Assembly: GCA_021396245.1 (NCBI GenBank)
Contig: WNYE01000051.1
Coordinates: 192,701 to 256,700, forward strand
Length of the DNA stretch: 64,000 nt
Reading direction: 5' to 3'
DNA from: Sporothrix humicola
Lineage: Eukaryota; Ascomycota; Sordariomycetes; Ophiostomatales; Ophiostomataceae
Position 1 is the stretch's first letter. Every line of letters starts with the position of its first letter. Position numbers and translations under genes: made by a program. The notes under the pieces were generated by a model. The model was not told the DNA's origin. It did no database searches and saw nothing but the letters and a program-made list of their open reading frames with translations. Below are positions 1 through 10,524 of this stretch, piece by piece.

Positions 1-407
1 AAAGAGCGGGGGAACGCCTGGAGACATCGGAGCTTTCTCCGCACTTTCACACCCACTGGAGCGACAAGAGGAACAGAGTCAACTGACCCAAGTGTACGGA
101 GCCGTGTACCGTTCGTGGGTAGAGGTAACTGCTGTTTGGCCGAGAGATGCCGTGACGTATGAGTGAGGGCATATAAGTCAGGCCGTCGGTTATTGGTTCA
201 TTCAAGATAAAGTAAATAAAGGGGTTCATCAATTGACTACCAACGTCAACATAAACAAAATGTAGTCTTTCCAATTCATAAGTCAAAACATCATCCAAGT
301 CGTAGCCTTTCCTGTGGCTCCTAACCAAGTATCCCAATGCGTGCCAATCCAATGTAATACAATAGTCCAAGTGAAATACAAATGCAAATGCAAGGCTTGC
401 CTCTCGC
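1..407. other. intergenic, downstream of SLX4
   Basis: I see no gene here. It is the sequence beyond the 3' end of the minus-strand SLX4 gene and probably holds its 3' UTR. The only open frames are short and overlap the SLX4 terminus in other frames. Confidence 0.5.
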
Positions 408-3005
408 TCACCACTTTCTCTCCTTTCCTGCGAGATTCTTGCGCCAAGTACAGCAGACACTCTTTGACTCGCACCACTTCTTGACATCAGCCGGGGCCAC
501 ATCCACACCTGCATAGCCAGCTGCCTTGAGTGGCCCATCGTTGAGCCACGCCGTAAACGTCTCCAGAATAATGGTGTCGTACATGAGGATCTTCTCGTGC
601 CACGACGGCGTCTTTGGGTCGTTGGTCGGTGGCTGGCTCGTGACGGCTGTCGAAATGTAGCGGAACAGCTCTGATTGTTCGTAGGTCAGCGGCTCACCAG
701 CCAGCGACATGTCGGCCTCGTCGTTGTCCATATCGATGTCTTCTTCGTCGAGGTCCGTGGCCACAATGTCGTCCTCGTTAAGGTCATTGGCAGGGCCAAC
801 ACCCGGTTCTGGTGACGAGAAGCGGCCGTCCGATTCTGAATCGTCAATCTCAAAGACGATGCGCTCCTTTGGCGCTTCGCGTGCCCGTGATGATGTTGTC
901 GCTGATCTTGAAGGCGATCTTGACCTGGATCTTGATCTTGGTTTTGAAGCTGACGCTGATACCGAAGCCGAGGCCTTTGCATTTGTTTTGGCCGTCGATT
1001 TGGCTGCCGTTTTGGCTGTAGTGTGGATGGCTGCGATTCGTGCAGCGCCAGGCGAGGTTACGCCCTTGGGTAGAAAGAGAGCAGCTCGTGGTGGTGATGC
1101 GGTTAAACCCCGGATAGGTTGAGCATTCGATGTGGCCTTGACGGTTGCTGGCTTTGTGACTCGTGTTGGATTGGATTTGAGTTGGGTCTTTGCTGGCTCA
1201 CTGGAGACAGGGGTAGCACTATCCGTCGCCTGGGCATTGACTGGCATTGTCAAGGAAGGAGCGACTGGTGTTGGGTCAACCGCCGGCGCCGCATTCGGAT
1301 GTTGCGCATCCCAGCACTCATTCAACAAGGTGATCATGGCTGACCGTGCCTTGATCGTCTTGTAGCCGTAGTCGGACACCTTCTTGGTGAGCTGGGCCGT
1401 CGTTAGGATATCAAAGTTGGGTCGGACGGCATCCATCTCTTTTGCCGCTTTCGTGGCCTTTGCCTTTGCAGCTTTGGTCGTCTTCGGCTCCTTTGCAGTT
1501 GAGGATACGGCCGGAGCAGTGCTGCTCACTTCTTTTGCTACTTTTGCCTTGGCTGGCTGCTTGCCCTTTCCTCGTGCCGGCTGTGTCGCCTGCGTGGCTG
1601 AGGTTTTTGCTTGTGTAGGCGCAGGCGGTTCAGCATCTTGAGCCTCTTTTTGAATGGCCTCCTCGGCCGCCCTTTGTGCCATCTCAATGACCTGATGCGG
1701 GTCTTCAGGAAACTCGATCGCATCCTCCAGATCGATAACATTGTCGTGTGTCACCAGACCGTCCTCTCCTCGTGCCGCTGCTCCCCAGAGCTTCTTCTTC
1801 GGCGCAGGTGTCCGCTGTCCTGTCAGGTCGACCGTGCTAATGTCAGGGCCAATGTCGGAGCTGGAGTCGTCAATGATATCATCTAGGCGGTTCCGCCCTG
1901 ACCGGTCAGCATCATAACTGTCCGCTACCTGGTTGGACGCCTGCATGGCTGTGTGGAGGTGCCGCAAGAATGTCGGCGAGTGCTCTTGCGCCAGCTGACT
2001 CGATGTGCCAAACAAAAAGTCTTGTCGGGTGGCAGCCTCGCGTGCCGACTCGGGAGACAGCAGGACAGGCTTGCGTGTTGCTGGTGCCTTTTTGGCTCGC
2101 GGCTTCTTGGCCTTGGCAGCAGCTTGTGCCGTCTTGAGTTTGCGCAGCTTGGAGGTTGGAAAGCCTTGACGCACTTCGGTTTCCTCGAGCGGCAGGTTCT
2201 CGTCGACGACCTCGAGCTGCCGTTTTGACGCCGTCTTTGTCGATACTGTTGTACTGCCTCCTGTCACCGTCGAGTCGGCGTAGGCGGCAACGGCCAGCTC
2301 AGTCAATGTCCGCACCTTCTTCTTAGGAGCTTTGGGCTTTGTTGGCGAGGCGCTGTTGCTTGCAGACCGTCCTGGATCGCCGATGGAGATGGCCTCGATG
2401 GCTTTTCGTTTTGTAAACGAGCTTTCCCGGGCCGTTGTTGTAGAGGCAGTATTGCTTGTCTGGCTCTCGTCTTCCTTGCAGCCATAGCTTGTCTGAAGGC
2501 TCTTGAAGACAGTATTGGACCGACTGACAAGCTCGCCCGGAGACGACGACCAGTCCCCTTCGTTGGGCTGCGAGCGAGAGCATTCGCCTGTTGTGAGCAC
2601 AGTGTCGATTGGCGGCGGCGTCCAGTCGCGGCGTCGTTGGAGCGCAGACTCTAGATCGCCGCTGACATACTTTGCCGGCTTTTCTTTTGGGATGGCCGGC
2701 AGGTCAAGTGGTTCGGTGGTGGCTGCTAGCGGAGACGAGGGAGGGTTCTGGCTGTTGGAAAAGTATTTCGAGTGTGTGTCGCCCGCTGTTGGTCCACTTC
2801 GAATTCCTGTCGCAGCTTCTGGTGGATCGCTACTCAGGAGAGGCAGGTCAAAACTCCGGCCCTTCCATGCCGGTCTGGATGTGTTGGTTGTTGTATGAGT
2901 CGAGAGGGGTTGTCTGGACGGAAGAACAGGCGATGAAGACAGCAGAATGACATCGTGGGTCTGGACCCGCGTTTCGCTACGAGCCATTGTCGCGCGAGGA
3001 AACAT
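408..3005 (-). CDS. SLX4: Structure-specific endonuclease subunit SLX4
   Basis: Scaffold that binds and activates the nuclease Slx1 for cleavage of branched DNA such as flaps, replication forks and Holliday junctions in the nucleus. The single-exon frame gives 865 residues. The best evidence is the C-terminal conserved domain (about residues 775-865): a hydrophobic helix around EKILMYDTIILETFTAWLN, then KKWCESKSVCCTWR, which matches the fungal Slx4 Slx1-binding end. A short N-terminal block HDVILLSSSP and a KKVRTLTELAVAAY block near residue 230 are also typical of fungal Slx4. The rest is low-complexity, rich in Ser, Thr, Ala, Lys and Pro, with many SP/TP sites as expected for a phospho-regulated scaffold. 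A second ATG six codons in (2985-2987, protein starting MARSETR) may be the true start. It is divergent from the eS21 gene. Confidence 0.9.
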   Translation of the reverse strand: MFPRATMARSETRVQTHDVILLSSSPVLPSRQPLSTHTTTNTSRPAWKGRSFDLPLLSSDPPEAATGIRSGPTAGDTHSKYFSNSQNPPSSPLAATTEPLDLPAIPKEKPAKYVSGDLESALQRRRDWTPPPIDTVLTTGECSRSQPNEGDWSSSPGELVSRSNTVFKSLQTSYGCKEDESQTSNTASTTTARESSFTKRKAIEAISIGDPGRSASNSASPTKPKAPKKKVRTLTELAVAAYADSTVTGGSTTVSTKTASKRQLEVVDENLPLEETEVRQGFPTSKLRKLKTAQAAAKAKKPRAKKAPATRKPVLLSPESAREAATRQDFLFGTSSQLAQEHSPTFLRHLHTAMQASNQVADSYDADRSGRNRLDDIIDDSSSDIGPDISTVDLTGQRTPAPKKKLWGAAARGEDGLVTHDNVIDLEDAIEFPEDPHQVIEMAQRAAEEAIQKEAQDAEPPAPTQAKTSATQATQPARGKGKQPAKAKVAKEVSSTAPAVSSTAKEPKTTKAAKAKATKAAKEMDAVRPNFDILTTAQLTKKVSDYGYKTIKARSAMITLLNECWDAQHPNAAPAVDPTPVAPSLTMPVNAQATDSATPVSSEPAKTQLKSNPTRVTKPATVKATSNAQPIRGLTASPPRAALFLPKGVTSPGAARIAAIHTTAKTAAKSTAKTNAKASASVSASASKPRSRSRSRSPSRSATTSSRAREAPKERIVFEIDDSESDGRFSSPEPGVGPANDLNEDDIVATDLDEEDIDMDNDEADMSLAGEPLTYEQSELFRYISTAVTSQPPTNDPKTPSWHEKILMYDTIILETFTAWLNDGPLKAAGYAGVDVAPADVKKWCESKSVCCTWRKNLAGKERKW

Positions 3006-3640
3006 GCGCAGCGCGCATCCTAGTCGCAGTAGACGAGACAGGGTGGAAGGCGGTGCACCTCGAGCGAATGTGTTGCGAGGTGCAGATGCGATGGCGGGGG
3101 ATAAGAATGTTGCAATGCGGTATGTTTAATGGAGGGCGCGTCAAGATCTGGTTGGCACGCCAAAAGTGTGCTGTGATACCGTGACGAGCATAGTGCGTGC
3201 CCCTCGCAAGTAAACAAGTGGGTCCAGTCGAAGAGGTTTTGACAGGAAACCACGCGTTAGCCTCGCGCAGTCACATGCTTGGTCATGTGTGTCTGCTAGC
3301 CCGTTTATGTGGACCCTGTCTTTCGTAATCCACAAATTTTTGCGAGAAAAGAATTTGTGCGTTTTTCCGAAATCCCCCCACTTTTCCTCTTTTGGTAGCT
3401 CGGACCAAAAATTTTCCAACCCCTCCAGCGATTTGTGTGGCCATTGGGCGGTGGCAGCCAGTTTGGCGGTGCAAAAAAAGTGGCCTAGGCGAGAAGGACG
3501 AAAAATACAGCCTTTTGCTGGTCTACCTCATTTTCGCACACACATTCTCGACTCTTCCTCTCGACATCCACGCAACTCTACAACTTTCGAACATCACCAC
3601 CACCCCTTTTCCACCCCCCAACCACCACAAATCAGCAGCC
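3006..3640. promoter_or_regulatory. divergent promoter region SLX4 / eS21
   Basis: This 635-bp spacer separates the two divergent start codons and must hold both promoters. The last 100 bp before the eS21 ATG (about 3535-3640) are strongly pyrimidine- and CA-rich, as is common in leaders of fungal ribosomal protein genes. I could not identify specific factor-binding sites. Confidence 0.5.
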
Positions 3641-4114
3641 ATGGAGAACGATAAGGGCGAGATTGTCGACCTCTACGTCCCGCGCAAGTGCTCTGCGACG
3701 GGCCGCATCATCAAGGCCAAGGACCACAGCTCGGTGCAGATTTCGGTTGCCAAGGTACGACAATGACGAGAGATGGGAACGACGGCAGACGAGATGAGAG
3801 GGGGAAGAAAGAGGAGGAAAGAGGCGGACGTTGGGGAGATGCGTGTCCTCGAGATACGGCAGGACAATGACGGGATGGACGACGAAGGACTGGGTGGGAA
3901 GAAGAAGGAAACAGAAACTGTTGAAAACACTTCCTAGACAAAATGCTGACCTTACACTCTCCAGGTTGACGAGAACGGCCGCGCCATCGCTGGCGAGAAC
4001 CAGGTCTACGCCCTGTCCGGCTTTGTCCGTGCCCAGGGTGAGGCCGACGATGCCTTCAACCGCCTCGCCCAGCGCGACGGCTTCCTGAAGAACGTCTGGA
4101 ACCCCGTCCGGTAA
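3641..4114 (+). CDS. RPS21: 40S ribosomal protein eS21 (RPS21)
   Basis: Structural protein of the small ribosomal subunit, involved in late 40S maturation. There are two exons: 3641-3754 (38 codons) and 3965-4114 (49 codons plus TAA), giving 87 residues, the usual length of eS21. The protein starts MENDKGEIVDLYVPRKCSAT and ends DGFLKNVWNPVR; both ends are family hallmarks. The intron is 210 nt, opens GTACGA and closes CCAG, with a branch-point-like GCTGAC at 3945-3950, and lies in phase 0 after codon 38. The ATG context (gcagccATGG) is strong. Short 5' coding exons with an early intron are usual for fungal ribosomal protein genes. Open frames on the opposite strand are shadows. Confidence 0.97.
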
Positions 4115-4965
4115 ATTCGGTAGGGAGTCTGGATGTGATGAGGGACGACGATAAAATACCAAAAACACAATCGAATCGAAAACGCACGATGACCGAAAAC
4201 ACGGCTCGACGACGACGACAACTTCTTCTTTTTTAAATCTCGCGGCGCCGGGACGGAAAATATTTACTAGCCCTTTTCTTTTTTTCATCTCGACGACAAA
4301 CGACACAACGAGAACGGCCTTTTTCGACGACACGACGGAACAAAAAGTACGACGATGTTGTGAGGGGCCAGCTCGACACAGTTCAGTTTTGAGGAGAGAC
4401 ATCAAGGAGAGGGGGGAGAATAAAGGGGTTCAGGTTTTTGTTTTGGTACAAACAAAAAATGCAAAAAACAACAACAAAATTTCTATACTTCACGTCGTCC
4501 TTGTTTTGATCTGGTGATATTGTTTGCGTTCTATTCTATTCCCACGATTTTGAATATTCCTTTACTTCATGCTCTTCCCGGCCGGAAAAGGGTCCTTGGA
4601 CAGTGTGTTTCTTTCTCACGACCGAAGCACGCCCTCTATATCCTCGGATCTTGAGACGACAACCTACTTTGTACACCCCTACTTTGTACACCGATCGTTC
4701 TCCGGTTGCCGCAGATTGAGGCGTCTTCGTCTTGTCGAGTATCTTCACAGAGAAAGACAAGACGACGCCGCACCGGCCTTGAAAAAGCCGTGGTCGTTTC
4801 AACAGCACTTGGCCATGGTACAGATACGGGTCGGACATTTCATTGTAATCGTGCATATGTTTCTGCTTTTATTCTCTTGCTAACTCTCATGGTATCACTA
4901 ACTGACTCTTCTCATCCTTCCTTTCGTTCCATCATATTTTGTATTCTCATTCCCCATACACACTC
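4115..4965. other. convergent 3' intergenic region
   Basis: It lies between the 3' ends of the eS21 gene and the minus-strand MFS gene and should hold both 3' UTRs. An A-rich stretch with AAAACAACAACAAAAT-like repeats lies around 4448-4480. I see no gene. Confidence 0.5.
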
Positions 4966-6486
4966 TCACAGGAACCAGCGGAAATCAGGCGAGGCCGGAC
5001 CCTCATACAGCTTCTCGGTGGGAATGTCCTTGGCCTGCACCACAACACCCTGGGCGCGGTTCCGCCGGCGGTTGTCCCAGATCATGTAGGCGCCCAGGGC
5101 CAGTGTGAGCACCAGACCGGTGCCGCCAAAGGCCGCGGTCGTGGCCAGTGCCGGGATGTAGCGGGGCGCGTCCTGGTTCCGAAAGATGTTGCTGCTCACC
5201 AAGCCCATGACGTTGGCGGCGGGGACGCCGACGCTGGTCAGCATGACGCGGCGGTTCTCGTTGGCAATGTTGTTGTTGTAGAGGACGTCCAGCAAAACCG
5301 ACGGCGCGCTGGTGCCCCAGGTCATCATGAAGGAGGCAAAGTAGGCGACGTGCAAATCGTGCTCGACGTCGATGGCGGCGTAAATGACAAAGCCGATGAA
5401 CGTGAACAAGAAGCCGGCGGCGACGAACGGAAAACGGCGGCGGGTGTAGTCGCTCGCAAAGGCCAACACCAAAAGCACAATGGCGCCCGAGACGTTGGGG
5501 GCGACCGTGTACAGGTTGGTCTTGACGGTGCCGAAGCCCAAGCGGGCAATGATCTGGGGCAGGAACAGCGTGACGCTCTGCAGCGGGACGCCCAGGCAAA
5601 TTTCGATAGCGAGGATTAGCCAGGTGGTGGGCTCCTTGAAGATGCGCAGGGCGTCCCGCAGAACAAACGGCTCATCAACAACGCCGGAACTGTCGACGGC
5701 AATGCGGTGGTAGGCCAGGGCCTTTTGGTCGGGCGTGAGGAAGCGGGCCTCGGCGGCCGTGCGCGGCAGGTACCAGAAGGCAAAAATCGAGAACAGCACC
5801 GAACACGCGCCCTCGATCAGAAACAAGTACCGCCAATTCTCGTTCGTGGCACCGAAAGCGCCGCTGTGGATCTGGAAGACACCGAAAGCCAGCAGACCAC
5901 CAAACGCATAGCTGATGTTGGAGGCGGCATAGAAAATGGCCAAGCGCCGGGCCAGCTCGCCGCGGCGGTAAAACATGGTCTGGTAGTAGATGACGAGCGG
6001 GAAAAAGGCCGACTCGCTCATGCCCAAGAACCAGCGCACAGCCATAATGCCGCCAAAGTTCTGGACGCTTGCGGCTAGCAGAGTGAAGCTGCCGAAAGAA
6101 AACATCATGATGGGTAGCACGCGGCTCGGGCCAAACTTTTTGCCAAGGACACCAAGCACAGGGGCCGTCAGGACGTACGGCACGAAAAAGACACTCAGAA
6201 TAATGTTGTACTGGTTGGACCCCAGGTTCAGCGACTTTTCGAGGCCGGCCGTCTTGGCGTTGCCCAGGTTGGCCTTGTCGAGCGAGTTGAAGAGGTACAT
6301 GATGGCCATGACGGGCAAAAGCCGGGAATCGAATTTCCAGACCAGGGCACGCTCGGCTGCGTGGTCGAGCACGGCCGGCGTGTTCTCGGTCTCGGCAGCC
6401 TTGGGCATGTCGGGCAGAGCCTCGACGGCAGCCATTTTGTCGTGGTCGGGGAGCTCGAGGGCCACGGAGGGCGTCGGTTTTTCCAT
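4966..6486 (-). CDS. MFS transporter, anion:cation symporter (Dal5/Tna1-like) family
   Basis: Plasma-membrane proton symporter of organic anions. Relatives carry allantoate, nicotinate, pantothenate, biotin and similar vitamins or carboxylates; the substrate cannot be told from the sequence. One exon, 506 residues, the usual length. Visible hallmarks are NSLDKANLGNAK (about 67-78), RWFLGMSESAFFP (151-163), which is the helix-4 signature of this family, YRRGELARRLAIF (173-185) ahead of helix 5, and a C-terminal WDNRRRNRAQG just after the last helix. About 12 hydrophobic segments can be counted, with a central cytosolic loop near residue 255-285. The ATG at 6484-6486 sits in a good context (accATGG on the coding strand). 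It is convergent with eS21. Confidence 0.9.
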   Translation of the reverse strand: MEKPTPSVALELPDHDKMAAVEALPDMPKAAETENTPAVLDHAAERALVWKFDSRLLPVMAIMYLFNSLDKANLGNAKTAGLEKSLNLGSNQYNIILSVFFVPYVLTAPVLGVLGKKFGPSRVLPIMMFSFGSFTLLAASVQNFGGIMAVRWFLGMSESAFFPLVIYYQTMFYRRGELARRLAIFYAASNISYAFGGLLAFGVFQIHSGAFGATNENWRYLFLIEGACSVLFSIFAFWYLPRTAAEARFLTPDQKALAYHRIAVDSSGVVDEPFVLRDALRIFKEPTTWLILAIEICLGVPLQSVTLFLPQIIARLGFGTVKTNLYTVAPNVSGAIVLLVLAFASDYTRRRFPFVAAGFLFTFIGFVIYAAIDVEHDLHVAYFASFMMTWGTSAPSVLLDVLYNNNIANENRRVMLTSVGVPAANVMGLVSSNIFRNQDAPRYIPALATTAAFGGTGLVLTLALGAYMIWDNRRRNRAQGVVVQAKDIPTEKLYEGPASPDFRWFL

Positions 6487-8826
6487 GGTGGGTGTGTGAT
6501 GTGCCTTTTGAAATATTTGGTGATTGTTGTATGTGAAGTAGTGAAAGAGAAAGAAGGACGAGAAACCAAGGCAGACTCAAGTCTCAGTTGTGTCGCACAG
6601 ATGGACAGCCGGAGACCGAGGTCTGATGGTAGTCCGAGAGAAGGCCGAAAGAACGAAGTGGGATCAAAGTGAGTGGGATGTGAGAGGGGAATAACACGAG
6701 ACTGACACGAGTCTGAGAGGAGTCCGAGGAGACTGACAGTAGTCGGCAGTGGCTAGAACGACTTGCAGTAGACTGGCGACGATCTCTGGCACAAAATATT
6801 GAATGACTCGAATAGTCGTGAGGAGCAGTTATGGAGGACTGTAGTAACTTATAAGATCCAAGTCATGGCATGTGTGGAAGCATCATCCGATATCAATCTA
6901 TTTACAGACGGATAAGATACTGGGTGTGCTGAATAGGAGTTGAATATCTTGGATAATACGAATTGGCTTCCAATCGTCTCAATCAGACAGTATCTCTGCC
7001 CAGAAATGCCACGCGAGATCTTGTCCATGGGAATTTATGAGGAACAGGCCTTCCCTGTCAAGTCTATTGGGGAGACATTGAGGAGACACTATCAAAGGCC
7101 TCAGAAACGGCCTCAACTGACCGGCAGGACCCGACAAAAGCTCAAAGGCTTGAGTTCGGTTGACAGTCACATCTAATACGTCAACTTGTTATATAAAGAT
7201 AAAGTGTTTGTTTATCTATAAGTATAGCGTCTTGTCAGTCCTGTGCAAAGTCTTGTCAAAGAACCTTGTCGACCAAGACTTGCAGGGAAGGTGACACTGG
7301 AAGTGTCAATGTAAAGTACTTTTGACTTTCTCTCCAGTCTGCCGTTCATTTTCATTTGTGCTTAATTATTTACACGGCAGTTCTCGCCCACTTTGTATTG
7401 CCCTCCCACCATTTCACCCACATACAACACGCGATAAGATGCTTGTCGATCCCCGAGACGCAGCCACTAGGGAAATAAACGAGGGGTCCACGGTTACAAA
7501 AAGTTGTGGTCGACGACGGTAAAAAGAGGAAAAAGTACGAGCCAAAAGGCAAAACGGGACTTTAAGCCCTAGGAGAATAGTCGGGCGAGTTAATTCGACA
7601 AACATATGGACAAAAGGGACAGGTTATTCTCGTGTTTGACGTGCGATGAAGACCCTGGAATTATTCGAGTTCGTTTCGTACTCTGACAAAGTCTCGCACT
7701 CGTAAAAGCGCTCACTCGAGGTTACTTATCTCTAGGCGACGATCGTTCTCGGCGGTATTTTGTGAGTGCGTTTCCTTGCAAGTTTTCCCTGGCTCTTTGC
7801 ATTTTCCCCTCAGATAAGAAAGTCTAAATCCTTCGAGTCCTTTGCGATGCCCCCATGTCACTTTGGTTTTGATTCCTTTCCTAAAGGGCATGCCGACATG
7901 GGAAAGAGATGTTGAGAGAGAAGTAAAGATGAGAAACAGAAAAGAAACAGTGAAACTAAGCAAGCGCCAAACCATAATGTGCCGACGTTTTTTTTTTCTT
8001 TTTTCTTAGCTTTTTTAACTCGTTCTGGTAAGTCTAGCCCGCCGGAGCCGACGAAAGAAGAGTTGAAGAAGCAAAGAAGGAGAGCAAGAAAACATAACGT
8101 TTTCTTCGTTACTCTAGATCTTGGTACGACGCTGGTATCTCTTTTCAAAAGTGATAATCTCGACGTTCATGTGACCAACATTTAATCTTGTGTTGAAGAG
8201 TTTCGTGGCATTTATCTACATCGTCAAGGGAATTGACATGACTGTCAGTCTGTCAGTGGCAGGGCGGAGCTCCCACGTTGTCTTTGGATCCTGCAGTCTT
8301 TTCTTTTGTCTACTTCTTACACTGCGTGAATTACAGCGGACAGGAACCACGGCGAAAACCGTAGTTTTTCCGGCAGGCATGACGACGCTTTCGTGGAGAC
8401 CCGACACGCGACATCGCAGGGTTGCGTGGGTACTATTTTGGATATCCTTGCCAGAATTACACGACAATTACACATTGTGACAGGTAAACCGACTGTCGAG
8501 ACCAGTCAAGACAGTCAGCAACGGTCGAAGTCAGCCTTATTGTCATATTCTTGACAAACAGCCGAGTGTCGCGAAAGCTTGTAAGCTGGAAAGCACGAGA
8601 CATGGTCCACCAAATGTCCACAAACAATGCTTCACGGTCAAGTGTCGGTCAAACGTGGGAAGACCGGCCATAGTCACGAAGATGCTGTTATTCTCAAATC
8701 AAACGAGTCTATTACTACTGAGTGTATGTCATGATCAGCTGTCGTCGAGACATCAAACAGCCGAGGCTGTCGGCCGTCCTTTTCTCGCCTCTTCTCGTCT
8801 GAACAGATTCGGTCTGTTTGTAGTCT
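6487..8826. other. long intergenic region
   Basis: 2.3 kb between the MFS start and the 3' end of the permease gene. Only open frames under 125 codons are present and none resembles a known family. A run of T and C lies at about 7988-8010. The first kilobase is presumably the MFS promoter. I see no RNA gene and no repeat. Confidence 0.45.
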
Positions 8827-10524
8827 CTACTGCCGCTTCTCTTTGTAAAAGGTGGTGACCACCGTGCCATCGGCCAGCGTCTCCTTCTGCTGTGCCCACT
8901 CAAAGCCTCCCAGTTTGGGCAGCAGTTTGCGCCACACGGCCCAGTAGACGACACCGCCCAGCAGGACGACAATGCCGATGATGGGGTACAGCCAGTAGGG
9001 CAGGCTGGTGTCGCCCTTGCCGCCTGGCGGGCGCAAAAAGGGGGCGACCAGCAAGAAAGATTGGCCGACCAAAAAGAAGAAGGCAACGGGCAAAAAGACC
9101 TTGAACGGGCGCGGGAGCTGTGGAGCCCGCCATCTCAGGATAAAAAGGCCGACGACCACGAACGCGTTGATAATGCTGCTCGGGTAGCCCTCGACGTCGA
9201 CAATAAAGTTAAAGGCGTCCCCGAAGGGGATGGCAACTATGACAATAAAGGAGGGGATAAAGTGTAGCAGTAGACCGGCCGAGGGGGCGCCGGCAGGCCA
9301 GGTGCCGGCCCAGAAGCGCTGAAACGGGATGACGCCTTCTTTTGCGAGCTCTTGGTTGACGCGGGCCTGGGCAAATGTGATGGACAAAACATTGCCGAGG
9401 GCGGAGATGGCGACAAACACGCTGAGGACGCGGCTGGCGGTCGAGCCAAAGACCTTGAGCATAAAGTAGGACGCGACGGTGACGCCGCTGGCCGCGATTT
9501 CCTCGGGCGTTGCGGCGGCAAAGTAGGCAACGTTGGCCAGAAGATAGAGCACGCCGCAGATACCCAGACCCAACGGACCAGCTATCTTGAGCGTGCGCAC
9601 CGGCCGCTTGACCTCGTTGAGCACGTAGGCGGCGTTGGACCAGCCGGCGTACGAGTTGAGCACTTTAAACAAAGCGGTGGCGTACAGGTTGCTCGACGTG
9701 GCCGAGTTGGCAAAGGCGTCGCGGAAACTGGCGTGCGGGTCCGGGATGTGGTGCACGGCGCCGCCCAGCACGGCCCAGCCGGTGACAATGATGAACAGCA
9801 GGATAATGACCTTGACGCTGCCAATCACGTTCATCAGCTGCACGCCGATTTTTGGAGTGAACGTGTGGATGAGGGTGACAAAAACAATGACGCCAATCGC
9901 AATCGCCCGCTCCTCCCACTCGCCCGGGTTGCGGCCGGCCGCGACAACAATGTTGCTCGCAAACACGATGCAGCCCGACGCCGTGAACCCGAGGGCGATG
10001 GCTTGGACGGCAAACACGACCGTCGCCAGGAAGCGTGGTCGTCGGTAGACTGCTTCTAAATAAACCTTTTCGCCGCCGCTGCGCGGGAACATGCACCCAA
10101 ACTCGAGCCACACGAAGAGGCCGCAGAAGGACAGCACAAAACCGAGCACCCAAAGAAATAAAGCCGCCCCCACGCTGCCGACACCGCCCGTGATCGACGA
10201 CGGCGTCGAGAAGATCCCCGTGCCTATAACGCGCCCAACAATCAGAAACGTCGTCGAGAACAGGCCCAGGTGCCGGCCCATGCCGCCGTGCGCCGACTCG
10301 TCGAGCGTCAGTTCGCCCGCCTCGGCCGACTCGAGCACCGGCTGCCGGTCGTCGGCATTGCTGTCTTCCGACACGAGGACGTTGCTGTTTGTTGTTGTTG
10401 CCAGAGGCGTGCCGTCCTTGCCGTACTGGGGGCTCTCGATGCCATCAGAACCGACTGGTGGTGACGACAGCGCCGCGGGATCTGAGTCCGGCCTGAAGCG
10501 GCCCGTAAACCTAGACCAGCCCAT
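8827..10524 (-). CDS. amino-acid permease, Mup1/LAT-like (APC superfamily)
   Basis: Plasma-membrane amino-acid transporter, most like the fungal high-affinity methionine permeases; substrate is inferred from family only. I place the start at the ATG 10522-10524 (565 residues, beginning MGWSRFTGRF). The frame stays open 51 codons further upstream, but that stretch is an unlikely extension lying in the leader. A soluble, Ser/Asp-rich N-terminus of about 80 residues is followed by helix 1 with GRVIGTGIFSTPSS (about 97-110), the unwound substrate-binding GxG region of APC transporters. Helix 6 region SYAGWSNAAYVLNEVKRP is also typical of Mup1-type proteins. About 12 transmembrane segments are evident. 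It ends at codon TAG 8827-8829 after a short basic tail. Confidence 0.88.
   Translation of the reverse strand: MGWSRFTGRFRPDSDPAALSSPPVGSDGIESPQYGKDGTPLATTTNSNVLVSEDSNADDRQPVLESAEAGELTLDESAHGGMGRHLGLFSTTFLIVGRVIGTGIFSTPSSITGGVGSVGAALFLWVLGFVLSFCGLFVWLEFGCMFPRSGGEKVYLEAVYRRPRFLATVVFAVQAIALGFTASGCIVFASNIVVAAGRNPGEWEERAIAIGVIVFVTLIHTFTPKIGVQLMNVIGSVKVIILLFIIVTGWAVLGGAVHHIPDPHASFRDAFANSATSSNLYATALFKVLNSYAGWSNAAYVLNEVKRPVRTLKIAGPLGLGICGVLYLLANVAYFAAATPEEIAASGVTVASYFMLKVFGSTASRVLSVFVAISALGNVLSITFAQARVNQELAKEGVIPFQRFWAGTWPAGAPSAGLLLHFIPSFIVIVAIPFGDAFNFIVDVEGYPSSIINAFVVVGLFILRWRAPQLPRPFKVFLPVAFFFLVGQSFLLVAPFLRPPGGKGDTSLPYWLYPIIGIVVLLGGVVYWAVWRKLLPKLGGFEWAQQKETLADGTVVTTFYKEKRQ

Noticed and set aside
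3632..4405. 257-codon minus-strand frame over the eS21 gene
   Set aside because: Antisense to a well-supported ribosomal protein gene and its intron; no family resemblance.
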